Assembly (NCBI GenBank): GCA_947626205.1
Contig: CANQRO010000027.1
Span: 1-15,877, forward strand
Origin: an uncultured Clostridia bacterium
GTDB lineage: Bacteria; Bacillota; Clostridia; TANB77; CAG-508
DNA length: 15,877 nucleotides
Direction of reading: 5' to 3'
Below, one piece after another: positions 1 to 6,831 of the stretch. Position numbers and translations under genes: made by a program. The stretch's first letter is position 1. Each line of letters begins with the position of its first letter. Below the pieces are notes generated by a model that saw nothing but the letters and a program-made list of their open reading frames with translations, was not told the DNA's origin and ran no database searches.

Positions 1-70
1 TAGCTCAGTTGGCCAGAGCACCGCACTTGTAATGCGGGGGTCCTCAGTTCGAATCTGAGAAGTGGCTCCA
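1..70 (+). tRNA. tRNA-Thr (UGU anticodon), 5' end cut by the window
   Basis: This is the 3' portion of a threonine tRNA. The D arm (gctc...gagc), the anticodon stem CCGCA/TGCGG around loop CTTGTAA (anticodon TGT), and the T arm CTCAG-TTCGAAT-CTGAG are all visible. The 3' acceptor strand AAGTGGC is followed by T and an encoded CCA at 68-70. The seven 5' acceptor bases (expected GCCACTT) lie outside the window. It is probably the last gene of a tRNA cluster, because a terminator-like hairpin follows. Confidence 0.95.
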
Positions 71-74
71 TTAT

Positions 75-120
75 AAAAGGTCAACGGTTTTGAGTTATCT
101 CTTAATTATTGGCTTTTTTT
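75..120 (+). terminator. possible terminator of tRNA-Thr
   Basis: AAAAGGTCAA (75-84) can pair with TTGGCTTTTT (109-118) using two G-T wobbles, and a run of eight T starts at 114. The loop is long (24 nt), so the structure is moderate and the call tentative. The stronger hairpin at 118-161 begins inside its T run and may act as a second stop. Confidence 0.4.
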
Positions 121-161
121 TATTATATAGGAAAAATCAAAGTTTTTCCTATATAATAAAA
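118..161. repeat. long perfect inverted repeat (19-bp stem, 6-nt loop)
   Basis: Arms 118-136 and 143-161 are exact reverse complements around the loop TCAAAG. The stem is almost all A/T apart from a central GG/CC. It lies between tRNA-Thr and the SDR gene. There is no clean T tract after the stem on the plus strand, but eight T precede it. It could be a back-up terminator, a processed RNA end or a tiny inverted-repeat element; the sequence does not decide. Confidence 0.6.
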
Positions 162-185
162 TTTAATTACGATGTGCAGTCTGAA

Positions 186-221
186 AAGCAAATTGATGCA
201 TAGAATTAAGTCAATTTGCTT
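186..221. repeat. inverted repeat upstream of the SDR gene
   Basis: AAGCAAATTGA (186-196) pairs perfectly with TCAATTTGCTT (211-221) across a 14-nt loop. It is followed by an A/T-only stretch and then, about 28 nt later, by the SDR ribosome binding site. It could attenuate or insulate the SDR gene from the tRNA transcript. I see no convincing -35/-10 pair for the SDR gene nearby. Confidence 0.5.
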
Positions 222-260
222 ATTATATAAAAAAGTATTACTAATAGATGGAGGAATTAT

Positions 261-986
261 ATGGTAGCAATTGTGACAGGTGGAGCAAAAGGAATAGGAA
301 AAGCAATTGTAGAAACATTAGCTAAAAAGGGAATAAAAGTAGTATTTAGCTATTTTCATTCTGAAACTTTGGCAGAAGAATTACAACAAGAACTTTTAAA
401 AAATGGATATGAAGTAGAAAAATGTTATGCAGATATATCTAAAAAAGAAGACGTGAAAAAATTAGTAAAATTCGCTAAAGAAAAATTTGGTGATATAAAT
501 ATACTTATAAACAATGCAGGAATTTCTCTTTGGAAGATGTTTTTAGATATAACAGATGAGGATTGGAATAATGTTATACAAACTAATTTAACTTCAGTAT
601 TTTACATGATACAAGAAGTTTTACAAGATATGATTCATAGAAAAAATGGATGTATAATAAATATTTCTTCAATATGGGGAATGGTAGGAGCATCATGTGA
701 AACAGTGTATTCTGTTACTAAAGCAGGTATAGATGCAATAACAAAATCCCTAGCAAAGGAATTAGGACCATCTAATATAAGAGTAAATTCAATAGCTCCA
801 GGTTATATTATAACAGATATGAATAAAGACTTAACACAAACAGAAATAGAATCATTAAAAACAGAAATTCCATTAGGAAAACTTGGCAAGCCAGAAGACA
901 TTGCAAAATGTGTAGAATGGTTAATAGAAGATAATTATACAACAGGACAAATTATATCTCCTAACGGTGGTTGGGTGATTATATAA
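261..986 (+). CDS. SDR-family NAD(P)H oxidoreductase, FabG-like; probable EF-P 5-aminopentanone reductase (YmfI type)
   Basis: This is a classical short-chain dehydrogenase of 241 residues, the usual length for the FabG/YmfI group. Visible motifs are the Rossmann glycine motif TGGAKGIG (6-13), NNAG (84-87), and the catalytic tetrad N109, S137, Y150 and K154, then the PG turn at 180-181. It is soluble and cytosolic. The segment around the catalytic serine reads SSIWGMVGASCE. I recall this signature from the clostridial and bacillar YmfI subgroup, which reduces 5-aminopentanone on elongation factor P, rather than from fatty-acid FabG. There are no fab genes beside it, which fits that reading. 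GGAGG at 250-254 sits 6 nt before the ATG. It is transcribed alone and ends in a strong terminator. SDR family membership is secure; the EF-P role is inference from motif memory. Confidence 0.9.
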   Translation: MVAIVTGGAKGIGKAIVETLAKKGIKVVFSYFHSETLAEELQQELLKNGYEVEKCYADISKKEDVKKLVKFAKEKFGDINILINNAGISLWKMFLDITDEDWNNVIQTNLTSVFYMIQEVLQDMIHRKNGCIINISSIWGMVGASCETVYSVTKAGIDAITKSLAKELGPSNIRVNSIAPGYIITDMNKDLTQTEIESLKTEIPLGKLGKPEDIAKCVEWLIEDNYTTGQIISPNGGWVII

Positions 987-992
987 AAACAA

Positions 993-1025
993 AAACACTA
1001 AGATAAAACTTAGTGTTTCTTTTTA
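993..1025. terminator. bidirectional terminator between convergent genes
   Basis: AAACACTAAG (993-1002) pairs with CTTAGTGTTT (1009-1018) around loop ATAAAA. On the plus strand it is followed by CTTTTTATT, and on the minus strand by a run of T (five A at 991-995 plus further A upstream on plus). It can stop both the SDR transcript and the convergent gene whose stop codon starts at 1026. Confidence 0.88.
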
Positions 1026-1493
1026 TTATTCATTATTTAATTTTCTTTTATAATTTCCAGAAATAATACGTGGTAAATAAGTTATAATCTTATATACTGC
1101 AAGACGAATCTTTTTACTCCAGATATAAGTTTTTCTTAATCTTTTAGATGGCAAAAGATTTGAATTATTATCTGAAGTAGCAACTAAAGCTAAGATATTT
1201 TTTTCAATAGGGAAAATGTAATTATTTCCGTTATTATTATCCCAACAGTTATTTTCATCACGGAAACAAAAATTGAATGTATCAAATGAAGTAAGCTCAA
1301 TTTCTGCTTGAAAACCTAATTCTGTTTTCTCCATTTCAACTTCGTTTATATTATCCCAATTCATTCCAAAACCATAATGAATAAATACCTGTTCAGAGTT
1401 TTCTTGAAATAATTTACCAGTATAAGATATCTTAACAGTAGTATTTTCAATTAATTTATCAGTATTAAAAAATATATTTTTCGTTAGTTCCAT
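1026..1493 (-). CDS. stand-alone CBM25/CBM53-like carbohydrate-binding protein with basic C-terminal tail
   Basis: I chose the ATG at 1493 (155 residues). GAGGAG sits 7 nt upstream of it, whereas an in-frame ATG at 1529 has no ribosome binding site and overlaps the -10 box. Residues 18-96 resemble a starch-type carbohydrate-binding module (CBM25/CBM53). Seen there are VKISY, VFIHYGFGMNW (37-46), a β-rich stretch, then FRDENNCWDNN (78-88), with aromatic residues W46 and W84 as likely sugar contacts. There is no signal peptide and no catalytic domain. Residues 117-151 form a lysine/arginine-rich segment with hydrophobic spacing (KRLRK, SKKIRLAVYK, KRK) that could be an amphipathic helix. Binding an intracellular α-glucan such as glycogen is a reasonable inference, not something the sequence proves. 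Confidence 0.75.
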   Translation of the reverse strand: MELTKNIFFNTDKLIENTTVKISYTGKLFQENSEQVFIHYGFGMNWDNINEVEMEKTELGFQAEIELTSFDTFNFCFRDENNCWDNNNGNNYIFPIEKNILALVATSDNNSNLLPSKRLRKTYIWSKKIRLAVYKIITYLPRIISGNYKRKLNNE

Positions 1494-1529
1494 GTATAAT
1501 CTCTCCTCAAATTTATCTTTAGCAAACAT

Positions 1530-1558
1530 ATTATATTATTAAAAAAACAAATATTCAA
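1530..1558 (-). promoter_or_regulatory. promoter of the CBM-like gene
   Basis: Read on the minus strand, TTGAAT (1558-1553) and TATAAT (1535-1530) are separated by exactly 17 bp. The -10 box runs directly into the upstream ATG at 1529, so transcription starts after that codon. This is why the 1493 start is preferred. Confidence 0.75.
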
Positions 1559-1579
1559 GTATTTTTTACAATAAATTTA

Positions 1580-2149
1580 TTATTTTGATAAAATTTTTCC
1601 AACCATATAAAAATCATCTGAATTTTTTATAGTAATATCATCAAAATCCTTATTTTCGGCCTTTAAAATAATTTTATCTTTTCTAACAGAAAATTTACGA
1701 ATAATAACTTTTCCATTAATGCTAAACAAACCGTAGTCTTTATTAACTAATGGAGTGTTAAATTCTACAAAAACATAAGAATCTTTTTTAAAAGTTGGTT
1801 CCATACTATCATCAGGAATTCTTAACGCAATAGCAGAACTTGGAACATTAGGTGGACAATCAATAAATGCACTAATAGAATCTATAGCTAATAACTTATT
1901 ATAAGATATGTGATTAATAACATCGTAGTTTTCCTGATCTTCATTAACTGTTTTATCGTATGTATACATTAATTGTTGATAAGGAATATTTAAAGCTTTG
2001 CAAATGTTTTTTAAAGCCTTATGACTTGGATTTCTTTCTCCTTTTTCTATATGAGTTAGATGCCCTATATTTATATCTGTTAATCGAGCAAGTTCAGTTT
2101 TTGTCATATTTCTTTCTTTTCTTGCTTTTGCAATTAAATCACCAATCAT
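1580..2149 (-). CDS. XRE-type HTH transcriptional repressor with C-terminal S24 (LexA/CI-like) domain
   Basis: This 189-residue protein has the size and layout of phage CI-type repressors. Residues 4-60 are a helix-turn-helix of the XRE family (MTKTELARLTDINIGHLTHI region). After a linker, residues about 95-188 form an S24 fold containing the serine motif DDSMEP (S115). The position where a catalytic lysine is expected reads IIRKF (R151-K152). By spacing to UmuD, the conserved Lys aligns with either R151 or K152, so self-cleavage is uncertain. AGAGG lies a few bases before the ATG. It is divergent from the small HTH gene at 2319, with repeated GACAAAT-type sequences covering both promoters. 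It probably represses itself and that gene. No phage structural genes are in the window, so it looks domesticated or remnant. Confidence 0.88.
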   Translation of the reverse strand: MIGDLIAKARKERNMTKTELARLTDINIGHLTHIEKGERNPSHKALKNICKALNIPYQQLMYTYDKTVNEDQENYDVINHISYNKLLAIDSISAFIDCPPNVPSSAIALRIPDDSMEPTFKKDSYVFVEFNTPLVNKDYGLFSINGKVIIRKFSVRKDKIILKAENKDFDDITIKNSDDFYMVGKILSK

Positions 2150-2179
2150 AATTTATACCTCTTTTTTGTATTTTTCAAC

Positions 2180-2208
2180 ATTATATATAAAAAAATGCAA
2201 TTTGTCTA
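2180..2208 (-). promoter_or_regulatory. promoter of the S24 repressor gene
   Basis: On the minus strand, TAGACA (2208-2203) and a perfect TATAAT (2185-2180) are 17 bp apart, about 30 nt before the start codon at 2149. The -35 box overlaps CAATTTGTC (2198-2206), which is one arm of a 9-bp inverted repeat whose partner is at 2291-2299. This suggests autoregulation. Confidence 0.75.
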
Positions 2209-2299
2209 GCAGTAAATGAAAAAAAGTAAAAATTTTGTAAAAATATTCCAAAATATAATTGACTTGTCAAATTAGCAGTGATATTATATTGACAAATTG
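2198..2299. promoter_or_regulatory. candidate operator array in the divergent HTH/S24 intergenic region
   Basis: Three related elements share a GACAAAT-like core: CAATTTGTC at 2198-2206, the palindrome TTGAC-TT-GTCAA at 2259-2270 continuing as AAATT, and GACAAATTG at 2291-2299. The first covers the -35 of the minus-strand promoter. The second is the -35 of the plus-strand promoter. The third lies at its predicted transcription start. The spacing and repetition resemble a CI/Cro operator region. Binding is inferred from sequence symmetry alone. Confidence 0.55.
2259..2287 (+). promoter_or_regulatory. promoter of the small HTH gene
   Basis: TTGACT (2259-2264) and TATTAT (2282-2287) are 17 bp apart, with an extended TGA directly before the -10 (2279-2281). 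The -35 box is half of the palindrome TTGACTTGTCAA, so a bound repressor there would block polymerase. Predicted start of transcription is near 2294. Confidence 0.75.
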
Positions 2300-2318
2300 T
2301 AAAGAAAGGAGAAATGTC

Positions 2319-2519
2319 ATGTATACGAATAAAATTAGAGAATATCGAAAAAAACAAGCTATGACGCTAGAAGAACTTTCTGACAAAATTGGAATATCAT
2401 CAGGATATTTATGTCATTTAGAAAGGGGGACAAGAAAAAATCCATCGACAAAAATAATGGAAAAAATTGCAGATGCATTAGAAAAAAAGATTTCGGAGGT
2501 GTTTTTTATTCAAGAATAA
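2319..2519 (+). CDS. small XRE-type HTH DNA-binding protein (Cro/SinR-like)
   Basis: I chose the ATG at 2319 (66 residues). AAAGGAG at 2305-2311 is 7 nt upstream, whereas the in-frame TTG at 2259 is the promoter -35 box and cannot be a start. Almost the whole protein is one helix-turn-helix domain. It has NKIREYRKKQAMTLEELSDK, then GISSGYLCHLERGTRKNP, which includes the recognition helix, and a final helix KIMEKIADALEKKISEVFF. There is no effector or dimerisation domain. It faces the S24 repressor across a shared operator region, so it may be the Cro-like partner of a switch. The VanW gene downstream has its own promoter. The DNA-binding call is secure; the regulatory target is inferred. Confidence 0.87.
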   Translation: MYTNKIREYRKKQAMTLEELSDKIGISSGYLCHLERGTRKNPSTKIMEKIADALEKKISEVFFIQE

Positions 2520-2547
2520 GGATAAATAGATAACAAATAGAATAATA

Positions 2548-2576
2548 TTGTAAAGAAAAATAAAGTGTGATAATAT
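2548..2576 (+). promoter_or_regulatory. promoter of the VanW/G5 gene
   Basis: TTGTAA (2548-2553) and TAATAT (2571-2576) are 17 bp apart, with TGTGA immediately before the -10 (extended TGn type). The start codon at 2608 lies about 25 nt beyond the predicted transcription start and is preceded by GAGGAGG. Confidence 0.6.
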
Positions 2577-2607
2577 AAGATAAGAAAAATATATATGAGG
2601 AGGACAA

Positions 2608-4203
2608 ATGAGAAACAATAGAAGAAAAAGCAATAGAAAAAAAGAATATAGCATCATAAAAAAAATACCTAAACAAGTATTAATATCAACAGTAGTAATA
2701 ATCTTATTTTTATTCTTTTCTGTTATCTTTGCCTTAACCAATTCAATTAATCAAAAAGTAATGGCTAGAACAAAAGTAAATGGTGTAGATTTATCTAATA
2801 AAACTATCGACGAAGCATATAAAACATTAAATGAAGAATTAGATAAACAATTAAACAAAAATATTATTTTAAAATATGAAGATTATGAAACTACAATTAG
2901 TTTAAAGCAATTAGAAGTAAAATATAAAACAGACGAAGCAGTAAACAAAGCATATAAAATAGGAAGAGATCGTAATATCTTAAAAAGCAATTACCAAATA
3001 ATATTTAGTTTTTTATTTGGAAATAATATAGAAGAAGAAATAAAAATAGATGAACAAGAATTAGATATAATGATAGAAGATATAGAAGCGAAAATGCCAA
3101 GTACATTAATACAAAATGATTATTATATAGAAGGCAATAAATTAATAATAAGTAGAGGCACACCAGGGACAGTTATAAAAAGAGATGAATTACATCGAAT
3201 AATAGTCGAAGCAATTAAAGAACAAATACATGGAAAAAATGTAGGAATAATTAATATACCAGTAGAAAACAAATTACCAGATGAAATAGATATAGAAAAA
3301 ATATATGAAGAAATATATAAAGAACCACAAAATGCATATTATGAAGAAAAGCCAGTTAGAGTATATGCAGAAGTAAACGGAGTAGACTTTGAATTACCAA
3401 TAGAAGAAATAAAACAACAACTAAAAGAAGAAAAAGAAGAATATGTAATTCCACTTAAAATTACTAAACCAGAAGTAACAATAAAAGATTTACAATATAC
3501 TAATAACTTTTTCCCAGATCAACTATCAAAATTTAGTACTAGGTATAGTGAGACTAATGAAAATAGAGCTAATAATATGAAACTTTCTGCAGAAAAAATT
3601 AATGGTACAATTTTAATGCCTGGAGAAGAATTTTCATATAACAAAATAGTTGGTGCAAGGACAATAAAAGCAGGTTATAAAGAAGCAGCAGTATACATGG
3701 GAGGAAAAGTAGTAAATGGAATAGGAGGAGGAATTTGTCAAGTATCATCTACATTATATAATGCAGTGTTACAAGCAAATTTGGAAATAACAGCTAGAAA
3801 AAATCATCATTTCATAACTTCATATGTATCACCAAGTAGAGATGCTACAGTTTCTTATGGCTCAATAGATTTTAAATTTAAAAATACAAGAACGTATCCT
3901 ATAAAAATAGAATGTAGTGCTAAAAATGGTGTATGTCAAGTACAAATTTATGGAATAAAAGAAGATGTAGAATACGAAGTTGAAATTATAGATACAGTTA
4001 CAGAAGTAATTCCATATGAAACAAGATATATAGAAACAAATGAATTAGAAACTGGAACAGAACAATTAGTACAAACAGGAACAAATGGCTATAAGAGCGA
4101 AGCATATAGAGTATTAAAGTTAAACGGTAAAATAATATCGAAAACATTACTTTCGAAAGACTCGTATAACCCATTAGAAGAGATTATAAAAAAAGGAAAA
4201 TAG
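2608..4203 (+). CDS. VanW-family envelope protein with N-terminal membrane anchor, peptidoglycan-binding-like and G5 domains
   Basis: This 531-residue protein starts with a basic cytoplasmic tail (RRKSNRKK), then one membrane helix at about 24-44 with no cleavage site, so it is anchored with the bulk outside. Residues about 58-300 carry repeats like the putative peptidoglycan-binding domain found with VanW (VNGVDLSNKTIDEAYKTL at the first). The VanW domain spans about 309-440 and contains the hallmark GGGICQVSS (373-381). Residues about 452-525 resemble a G5 domain (VEIIDTVTEVIPYET then a TGTNGYKSEAYRV stretch). This is the YoaR-like architecture common in Bacillota. VanW occurs in some vancomycin-resistance clusters but its biochemical role is not established. 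No van genes are nearby, so a resistance role is not supported. A cell-wall-associated role is likely. Confidence 0.9.
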   Translation: MRNNRRKSNRKKEYSIIKKIPKQVLISTVVIILFLFFSVIFALTNSINQKVMARTKVNGVDLSNKTIDEAYKTLNEELDKQLNKNIILKYEDYETTISLKQLEVKYKTDEAVNKAYKIGRDRNILKSNYQIIFSFLFGNNIEEEIKIDEQELDIMIEDIEAKMPSTLIQNDYYIEGNKLIISRGTPGTVIKRDELHRIIVEAIKEQIHGKNVGIINIPVENKLPDEIDIEKIYEEIYKEPQNAYYEEKPVRVYAEVNGVDFELPIEEIKQQLKEEKEEYVIPLKITKPEVTIKDLQYTNNFFPDQLSKFSTRYSETNENRANNMKLSAEKINGTILMPGEEFSYNKIVGARTIKAGYKEAAVYMGGKVVNGIGGGICQVSSTLYNAVLQANLEITARKNHHFITSYVSPSRDATVSYGSIDFKFKNTRTYPIKIECSAKNGVCQVQIYGIKEDVEYEVEIIDTVTEVIPYETRYIETNELETGTEQLVQTGTNGYKSEAYRVLKLNGKIISKTLLSKDSYNPLEEIIKKGK

Positions 4204-4223
4204 AAGCTTTTAGCTTCTATTTT
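4197..4223 (+). terminator. intrinsic terminator of the VanW/G5 gene
   Basis: AAAATAGAAGCT (4197-4208) and AGCTTCTATTTT (4212-4223) form a perfect 12-bp stem with a 3-nt loop that includes the TAG stop codon. The right arm ends in four T. Confidence 0.85.
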
Positions 4224-4333
4224 CTATATAACTAAGTTTAGTTTATATGAATAATTAGCAATTTTTTAATACGTAGTTAAGCTTTTTTCTATTACAAATA
4301 ATATTTAGAATGATATAAAATAATGTTAAACTA

Positions 4334-4363
4334 TTGACAAAATAAAACGATAGGTACTATAAT
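4334..4363 (+). promoter_or_regulatory. promoter of tRNA-Lys
   Basis: A consensus TTGACA (4334-4339) and TATAAT (4358-4363) are 18 bp apart, placing the transcription start about 10 nt before the mature tRNA. Such near-perfect boxes are typical of stable RNA genes. Confidence 0.8.
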
Positions 4364-4379
4364 AATAATTGTTCTAAAT

Positions 4380-4455
4380 GCGCCATTAGCTCAGCTGGTA
4401 GAGCAGGTGACTCTTAATCACAAGGTCGGAGGTTCGAACCCTCTATGGCGCACCA
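4380..4455 (+). tRNA. tRNA-Lys (CUU anticodon)
   Basis: This is a complete 76-nt tRNA. The acceptor GCGCCAT pairs with ATGGCGC, and the D stem is GCTC/GAGC. The anticodon stem GGTGA/TCAC(A) surrounds loop CTCTTAA with anticodon CTT. The T arm is GGAGG-TTCGAAC-CCTCT, followed by discriminator A and encoded CCA. Its last 14 bases recur, with one mismatch, at 7525-7538, which suggests it has served as an integration target. Confidence 0.97.
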
Positions 4456-4487
4456 AAAATATAATCGTTATGCTAGGAAAAACGGTT

Positions 4488-4515
4488 AAATCGACTGTAA
4501 GAGGTCGATTTTTTT
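4488..4515 (+). terminator. intrinsic terminator after tRNA-Lys
   Basis: AAATCGAC (4488-4495) pairs with GTCGATTT (4504-4511) across an 8-nt loop, and T continues to 4515. It lies 33 nt after the CCA end. Confidence 0.85.
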
Positions 4516-4743
4516 GTGCCTTTTATCTTGATAGAACATTTTAAGCAAGAATTAATTAAGTATAGAATATTACAACAACAAAAGGATGAAGGACAAATTA
4601 AAAGGAATGAGCCCTGTAAACTACAGAACTCATTTTCTACAATTTGCTTAATATAAACTTAATCAAAAAGTGTCTAATTTTTCGTGTTCAGTCTATTTTC
4701 ATTTTACTTCTTCACATTTTTTAATGATATTTTTATTATCTAG
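4516..4743. other. intergenic region after tRNA-Lys, no confident gene
   Basis: A reading frame without ATG runs from 4501 to 4656 and would give a glutamine/lysine-rich peptide, but it has no ribosome binding site and no family I recognise. TTAAGCAA (4541-4548) and TTGCTTAA (4644-4651) are inverted repeats around the hairpin at 4606-4634. The segment may be decayed DNA from an inserted islet. Confidence 0.4.
4600..4634 (-). terminator. possible terminator of the VWA surface protein gene
   Basis: AATGAG (4606-4611) pairs with CTCATT (4629-4634), and inside a 2x2 internal loop CTGTA (4614-4618) pairs with TACAG (4622-4626). Read on the minus strand the hairpin is followed by CC and four T. 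It is about 110 nt past the stop codon of the minus-strand gene, the only candidate there. Confidence 0.5.
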
Positions 4744-6831
4744 CTATTTTTTTCTATTATATTTTTGTATAAAAAATATGAATAATTCGAATATTATAAG
4801 TGTAATTATTAGAATAGTTAAAATAGGTATTATGGTTGTTTTTTCTCCTGTTGGTGGTATAATAGATACAGAGTTTGTGTATTCAGAAAAATCTATATCT
4901 TTGCTGTCTCCTGGATATATAGATTTTAAATATTCTATATTAATTCCACCTTTTCTAATTTGATTTTCAGTATATAACATTCTGCTATTTCCACTGTTCT
5001 GATATCTTAATACTTCTGCAACATCCTCGTAATAATCTCTTCCGTCTAAATTGTCTAAGGTACTAATTACTTTACTAACAATGCATTTTACAAAACATTT
5101 TCCACCTGCTGGTATATAAAATCCATTACTACCTTGTCCATTATTATCTAATGTTAATTTAATAGATGTTCGGTTTCCATATTTATTTGCAGTTTCTTTT
5201 GAAACTTCCCCATTTTCTTTTAGTTCTGATAAAGAAACAATGCTCCACTTATAGTCTGAATTATGTTTTATATTGCCTTTCTCATCTGGTGTAATAAGTT
5301 GTAAATTATCTATATAGTAAAATCCTTTTGGTAGATGGTTAATTAATTCTAAATAATCACATTGTAGATTAGAATTATTTTGTATACAAATTGTATATTC
5401 AATTTGTATAGTGGAACCATGTGTCAATTCTTCATCCAACGCTGCAATAATTGGTAAAATGTCTTTTCCATTTAAGAAATCGTTTACATCTCTTGTTTGC
5501 AAATCTAGTATAGAATTATCTGCTAAGATAATTTTTAAACCTGTAGCTGTTGTTGTAGTTTTTAGAGAAAAAAGAGGTCTCCTTGATATTTCTAAATTTT
5601 TCTCAGTATATTGTGTTTCTACATGGTATATAATTTTGTCAACTACTTCTTCACCTGTTTCATTTATATGTGTTATTGTCTGCTCATATGGTACATCAGT
5701 TGGCTTATAACTAATTATATAATTTTGCCCGCCATTCACTTCCATCCATGTATTATTACTTAGTTCTATTGCTTTATTTTTAGAATTTTTGTCATTTGGA
5801 TTATAATTATTAATCTGGTCAAATAACATTGTATTTTCATAATAGAATTTATTATTTCTAAAATAATTTTCTACTGTGTTTCTACGATTTTGATCTTCAT
5901 AACCTGCAATTATTGCAAATGAATTATAACTACTTTCTAATGTTGTTGATAATACTTCTATTTTTATTTTTTTTGTTATTACCTCAATAGTTTCCCATCC
6001 ATCTTGAACATTAGCAAATAAGTCTGAATTTGCTTCAAACATTTCTTTTACTAAATCATTTTCCAAATTATTATTTGATTTAGTGAAAAAAGAAATAATA
6101 TGAATTCCTTCATTTTTTAATTCTTCTACTTTTTTTGCAGTTGATGGTATAATTATTTTATTGAGTTTATCATATGTTTGATTTGAGTCTTCACCATTAT
6201 ACACATCTGTTGAACCATTTGAAGTAGGGATACCATCTGATAATAGTATAATATATCTATTTGAATTATTTACATCATTATTGTAAAATGATGCTTTTGC
6301 TTTATCCAATGCTCCTACAATATTTGTGTTTACTTTCCAACCATTACTATCGTTTTCAATAAGATCGTTTAATGCTTCTTTTAATAAATTTTTATTTCTT
6401 GTTAAAGATGCAGCTCTATAATTCTCACCAGCAAAGAAGATTAAACCTATATAAATATTTTGTCCACTACTTATTAAAGAATCAATTAATTTTTGAGCAG
6501 ATTCTACTTCAACTTGTAATCTTGTTTTTTCTTCTCCATCTATATTAACTTTTGCTTTTTCCATACTTATCGAACAATCTATTGCTATATATACTTGTGC
6601 TACTCCTTTTCCAGCATTTTTTACTTCTAATTGCTTTATATTTAGTACATCTTCTTTTTCAGGTGTTTTTACAGCAATATAATCATATCCATTATATTTT
6701 AAAACATTTTTAATTGCATCTGTATCTGACATATTAAATCCTGTGATATCTCCATATATAAACCTCAGTCTATATGTTCCTTCTACAATGTTAGTAAAGC
6801 TGTAACTTCCATCTGCTTTCGTTTTTGTCAT
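4744..6831 (-). CDS. von Willebrand A-domain surface protein, C-terminal main part (frameshifted from its signal peptide)
   Basis: This 695-residue frame holds the body of a cell-surface adhesin. It begins inside an SdrD/Cna B-like fold (TKADGSYSFTNIVEGTYRL, residues 4-22). A VWA domain follows at about 75-290 with a complete metal-ion-dependent adhesion site: D85-x-S87-x-S89, T169 and D199. Residues about 475-530 look like a DUF11-type extracellular domain (INHLPKGFYYIDN). The C-terminus has IPPTG (658-662), a hydrophobic helix at about 667-688 and the basic tail KYNRKK, which together resemble a sortase sorting signal. On its own this frame has no signal peptide, and its first ATG (6831) has no good ribosome binding site. 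The missing export signal is in the overlapping frame 6791-7189. The two are almost certainly one gene split by a frameshift. No sortase gene is in the window. Confidence 0.85.
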   Translation of the reverse strand: MTKTKADGSYSFTNIVEGTYRLRFIYGDITGFNMSDTDAIKNVLKYNGYDYIAVKTPEKEDVLNIKQLEVKNAGKGVAQVYIAIDCSISMEKAKVNIDGEEKTRLQVEVESAQKLIDSLISSGQNIYIGLIFFAGENYRAASLTRNKNLLKEALNDLIENDSNGWKVNTNIVGALDKAKASFYNNDVNNSNRYIILLSDGIPTSNGSTDVYNGEDSNQTYDKLNKIIIPSTAKKVEELKNEGIHIISFFTKSNNNLENDLVKEMFEANSDLFANVQDGWETIEVITKKIKIEVLSTTLESSYNSFAIIAGYEDQNRRNTVENYFRNNKFYYENTMLFDQINNYNPNDKNSKNKAIELSNNTWMEVNGGQNYIISYKPTDVPYEQTITHINETGEEVVDKIIYHVETQYTEKNLEISRRPLFSLKTTTTATGLKIILADNSILDLQTRDVNDFLNGKDILPIIAALDEELTHGSTIQIEYTICIQNNSNLQCDYLELINHLPKGFYYIDNLQLITPDEKGNIKHNSDYKWSIVSLSELKENGEVSKETANKYGNRTSIKLTLDNNGQGSNGFYIPAGGKCFVKCIVSKVISTLDNLDGRDYYEDVAEVLRYQNSGNSRMLYTENQIRKGGINIEYLKSIYPGDSKDIDFSEYTNSVSIIPPTGEKTTIIPILTILIITLIIFELFIFFIQKYNRKK

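Noticed and set aside
1494..1529. longer start for the CBM-like protein at 1529
   Set aside because: The ATG abuts the -10 box and lacks a ribosome binding site, while the ATG at 1493 has GAGGAG 7 nt upstream.
2259..2318. TTG start at 2259 for the small HTH protein
   Set aside because: This TTG is the promoter -35 element, upstream of the predicted transcription start.
2608..4203. vancomycin-resistance gene on the basis of the VanW domain
   Set aside because: VanW/G5 proteins are widespread in Bacillota and no vanHAX-like ligase or regulator is present.
4501..4656. ATG-less reading frame giving a Q/K-rich peptide after tRNA-Lys
   Set aside because: It has only GTG or TTG as possible starts, no ribosome binding site, overlaps a terminator and a hairpin, and matches no family I recognise. 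It may be a decayed fragment but cannot be called a gene.
4670..4963. plus-strand frame opposite the end of the VWA surface protein
   Set aside because: It overlaps the 3' end of a well-supported minus-strand gene and has no ribosome binding site; it is a shadow frame in AT-rich DNA.
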